Assembly (NCBI GenBank): GCA_003482455.1
Contig: DMYW01000053.1
Location: 75,183-89,138 of the forward strand
From: Rheinheimera sp.
GTDB taxonomy: Bacteria > Pseudomonadota > Gammaproteobacteria > Enterobacterales > Alteromonadaceae
DNA length: 13,956 nucleotides
Direction: 5' to 3'
The notes beneath the pieces are model-generated. The model saw only the letters and a list, made by a program, of their open reading frames with translations, ran no database searches and had not been told where the DNA came from. A program made the translations under genes and the position numbers. Shown here piece after piece: positions 12,898 through 13,956 of this stretch (the stretch's first letter is position 1; each line of letters starts with the position of its first letter).

Positions 12898-12943
12898 TCA
12901 CGGTAATTATTTGTGAACCAGAATTACAAGAAATTACCGATGG
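12898..12943 (+). repeat. palindromic element R5 (divergent, with compensatory stem change)
   Basis: GGACAA precedes TCACGGTAATTA; the loop again has TTGTGAACC and GAATTACA; the right arm is AAATTACCGATGG. CGGTAATT (12901-12908) pairs with AATTACCG (12932-12939), and TCA with TGG across one bulged A. Compared with R1, a T-A stem pair has become G-C on both sides. Confidence 0.75.
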
Positions 12944-13383
12944 TGGCATAGCGGATCTCCAGCTGCGTACACCCAACCGGTTTTCAAAGCAAAAACAGCC
13001 GCCGGTGCATTGGCTGATTTCAGCGTTCCAGCTATAACCCTGACCCTTCGCATTACCGCATACGCGTCCAGCTTGAGTGATCCAACTCGCTCGCCATTAC
13101 TTATCTATTCCCAGCCAGCAGCAAGCTAACAGCGAACTTATGCGCGAATCACGCCAGCACAAATTTTCGCACAACCCTTGTTTTTCTGTGGCGGCATTCC
13201 TATTTTGTACCGAGCAGTATTTATTGGCGTAAAGCCAGCGGGCGCGCAGTGAACCAGACAGCGCACTTATCGCCCGGCCCGCGCGCCTGGTAACCGAAGA
13301 GCTTGAGCGCCTGTGTAACCTAATAACTTGCGCTAAGTGTTTGAACTAACAACTTTGTCGCCTTTCGACCCAACCCCATGTTC
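12944..13383. other. intergenic stretch without a recognisable gene
   Basis: Frames here are short and interrupted. Local GC-rich complementarity exists (GGCGCGC near 13230 with GCGCGCC near 13284), but I see no terminator, RNA gene or clear promoter. It presumably contains the control region of the reductase gene that follows. Confidence 0.5.
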
Positions 13384-13393
13384 AGGAGTCTGT

Positions 13394-13956
13394 ATGTCTG
13401 TGTTGTTTACCCCAGTGACGGTGGGCGCGTTAACGCTGCCGAATAAAATTGTGATGGCGCCGCTGACACGTTGCCGCGCCGATGCCGAGCATGTGCCAAC
13501 TCCGATGATGGCGGAGTATTATGCGCAGCGCGCCAGTGCTGGTTTGTTGATCGCTGAAGCGACCATGATTAGCGAAGGTAATTCGGCGTTTTGGCGCGAG
13601 CCTGGTATTTATTCCGCTGCGCAAATCAAAGCGTGGAAAGACGTCACCGACGCGGTGCATGCCAAAGGTGGCCGTATTTTTCTGCAAATTTGGCACGGTG
13701 GCCGGGCCTGTCACCCCGCGCTAAATGGCGGCCGGCAGCCGGTGTCGGCCAGCGACATCGCCATCGACGACACAGTGCATACCCCCGAAGGCAAATTGCC
13801 ATACACTGCGCCGCGCGCGCTGGCGGATGACGAGATCCCGGGCATTATCGAGCAGTTCCGCCAAGCGGCGTTAAACGCCAAAGCTGCTGGTTTTGACGGG
13901 GTGGAAGTGCATGGCGCCAACGGCTATTTGCTGGACCAATTCTTACGCGACGGCTC
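13394..13956 (+). CDS. nemA: alkene reductase / N-ethylmaleimide reductase, 3'-truncated by window edge
   Basis: The first ~187 residues of an FMN-dependent old-yellow-enzyme protein, from the ATG at 13394 with AGGAG five bases upstream. Family motifs in order: LFTPVTVGALTLPNKIVMAPLTRCRA at the N-terminus (pieces GALTLPN, MAPLTR), YYAQRASAGLLIAEAT, AWKDVTDAVHAKGGRIFLQIWHGGR, and GFDGVEVHGANGYLLDQFL, where the His and Asn of HGAN bind the substrate carbonyl or nitro group. The catalytic Tyr and the FMN phosphate-binding end are beyond the window. These enzymes reduce activated C=C bonds, nitro compounds and maleimides with NAD(P)H in the cytoplasm. No NemR-type repressor gene is found upstream in the window, and no clear operator was seen. 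Confidence 0.94.
   Translation, partial: MSVLFTPVTVGALTLPNKIVMAPLTRCRADAEHVPTPMMAEYYAQRASAGLLIAEATMISEGNSAFWREPGIYSAAQIKAWKDVTDAVHAKGGRIFLQIWHGGRACHPALNGGRQPVSASDIAIDDTVHTPEGKLPYTAPRALADDEIPGIIEQFRQAALNAKAAGFDGVEVHGANGYLLDQFLRDG

Noticed and set aside
12819..13037. 72-codon plus-strand frame across R5
   Set aside because: It includes translated repeat R5, has no Shine-Dalgarno site and no recognisable features.

Overview
The window looks like a chromosomal accessory region of a gammaproteobacterium. The evidence is a dTDP-rhamnose locus, an old-yellow-enzyme reductase (nemA-like), and a REP-associated tyrosine transposase (RAYT) with many dispersed GGAC-type repeats. The genus cannot be fixed from the sequence alone. 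Most genes have balanced to moderately high GC with good Shine-Dalgarno sites. Two orphan genes (2558-3430 and 12398-12730) are clearly AT-richer and look foreign.

Layout. 1-631: C-terminal part of rmlD. 703-2051: two minus-strand genes, a small three-helix membrane protein and an orphan family-3 periplasmic solute-binding protein. 2217-3842: a repeat-rich island with two tandem copies of a composite repeat, an AT-rich orphan gene, an inverted copy of the palindromic repeat, and a 34-residue lipoprotein microgene. 3854-5226: the RAYT gene with GGAC-type REP sequences on both sides in inverted orientation (a REPtron-like arrangement). 5235-5984: rmlC as an apparently independent unit with its own promoter candidate and terminators. 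6090-10312: minus-strand block of an ABC-2 transporter (ATPase and permease overlapping by ATGA) followed by a membrane-anchored amidohydrolase with a C-terminal CIA30-like domain. 10416-10529: array of four GGAC motifs. 10574-12064: an exported S41-type serine peptidase. 12192-12943: a small AT-rich membrane-protein gene bracketed by two more palindromic repeats. 13394-end: start of a nemA-type alkene reductase.

The main theme is repeat activity. The 8-mer GGACACCC (or its complement) occurs 14 times by my count, against about 0.4 expected by chance in a window this size. Copies flank the RAYT, fill intergenic spaces, and lie inside the amidohydrolase reading frame at two places (three copies and two copies), where they are translated in several frames without breaking the gene. 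A second family, about 45 bp with 12-bp inverted arms, has GGAC-containing ends resembling the short motif. Its stem substitutions preserve pairing, including one compensatory T-A to G-C change. These features suggest one RAYT-driven REP/REPIN system acting on both intergenic and coding DNA. That link is inferred from proximity and sequence similarity and has not been demonstrated.
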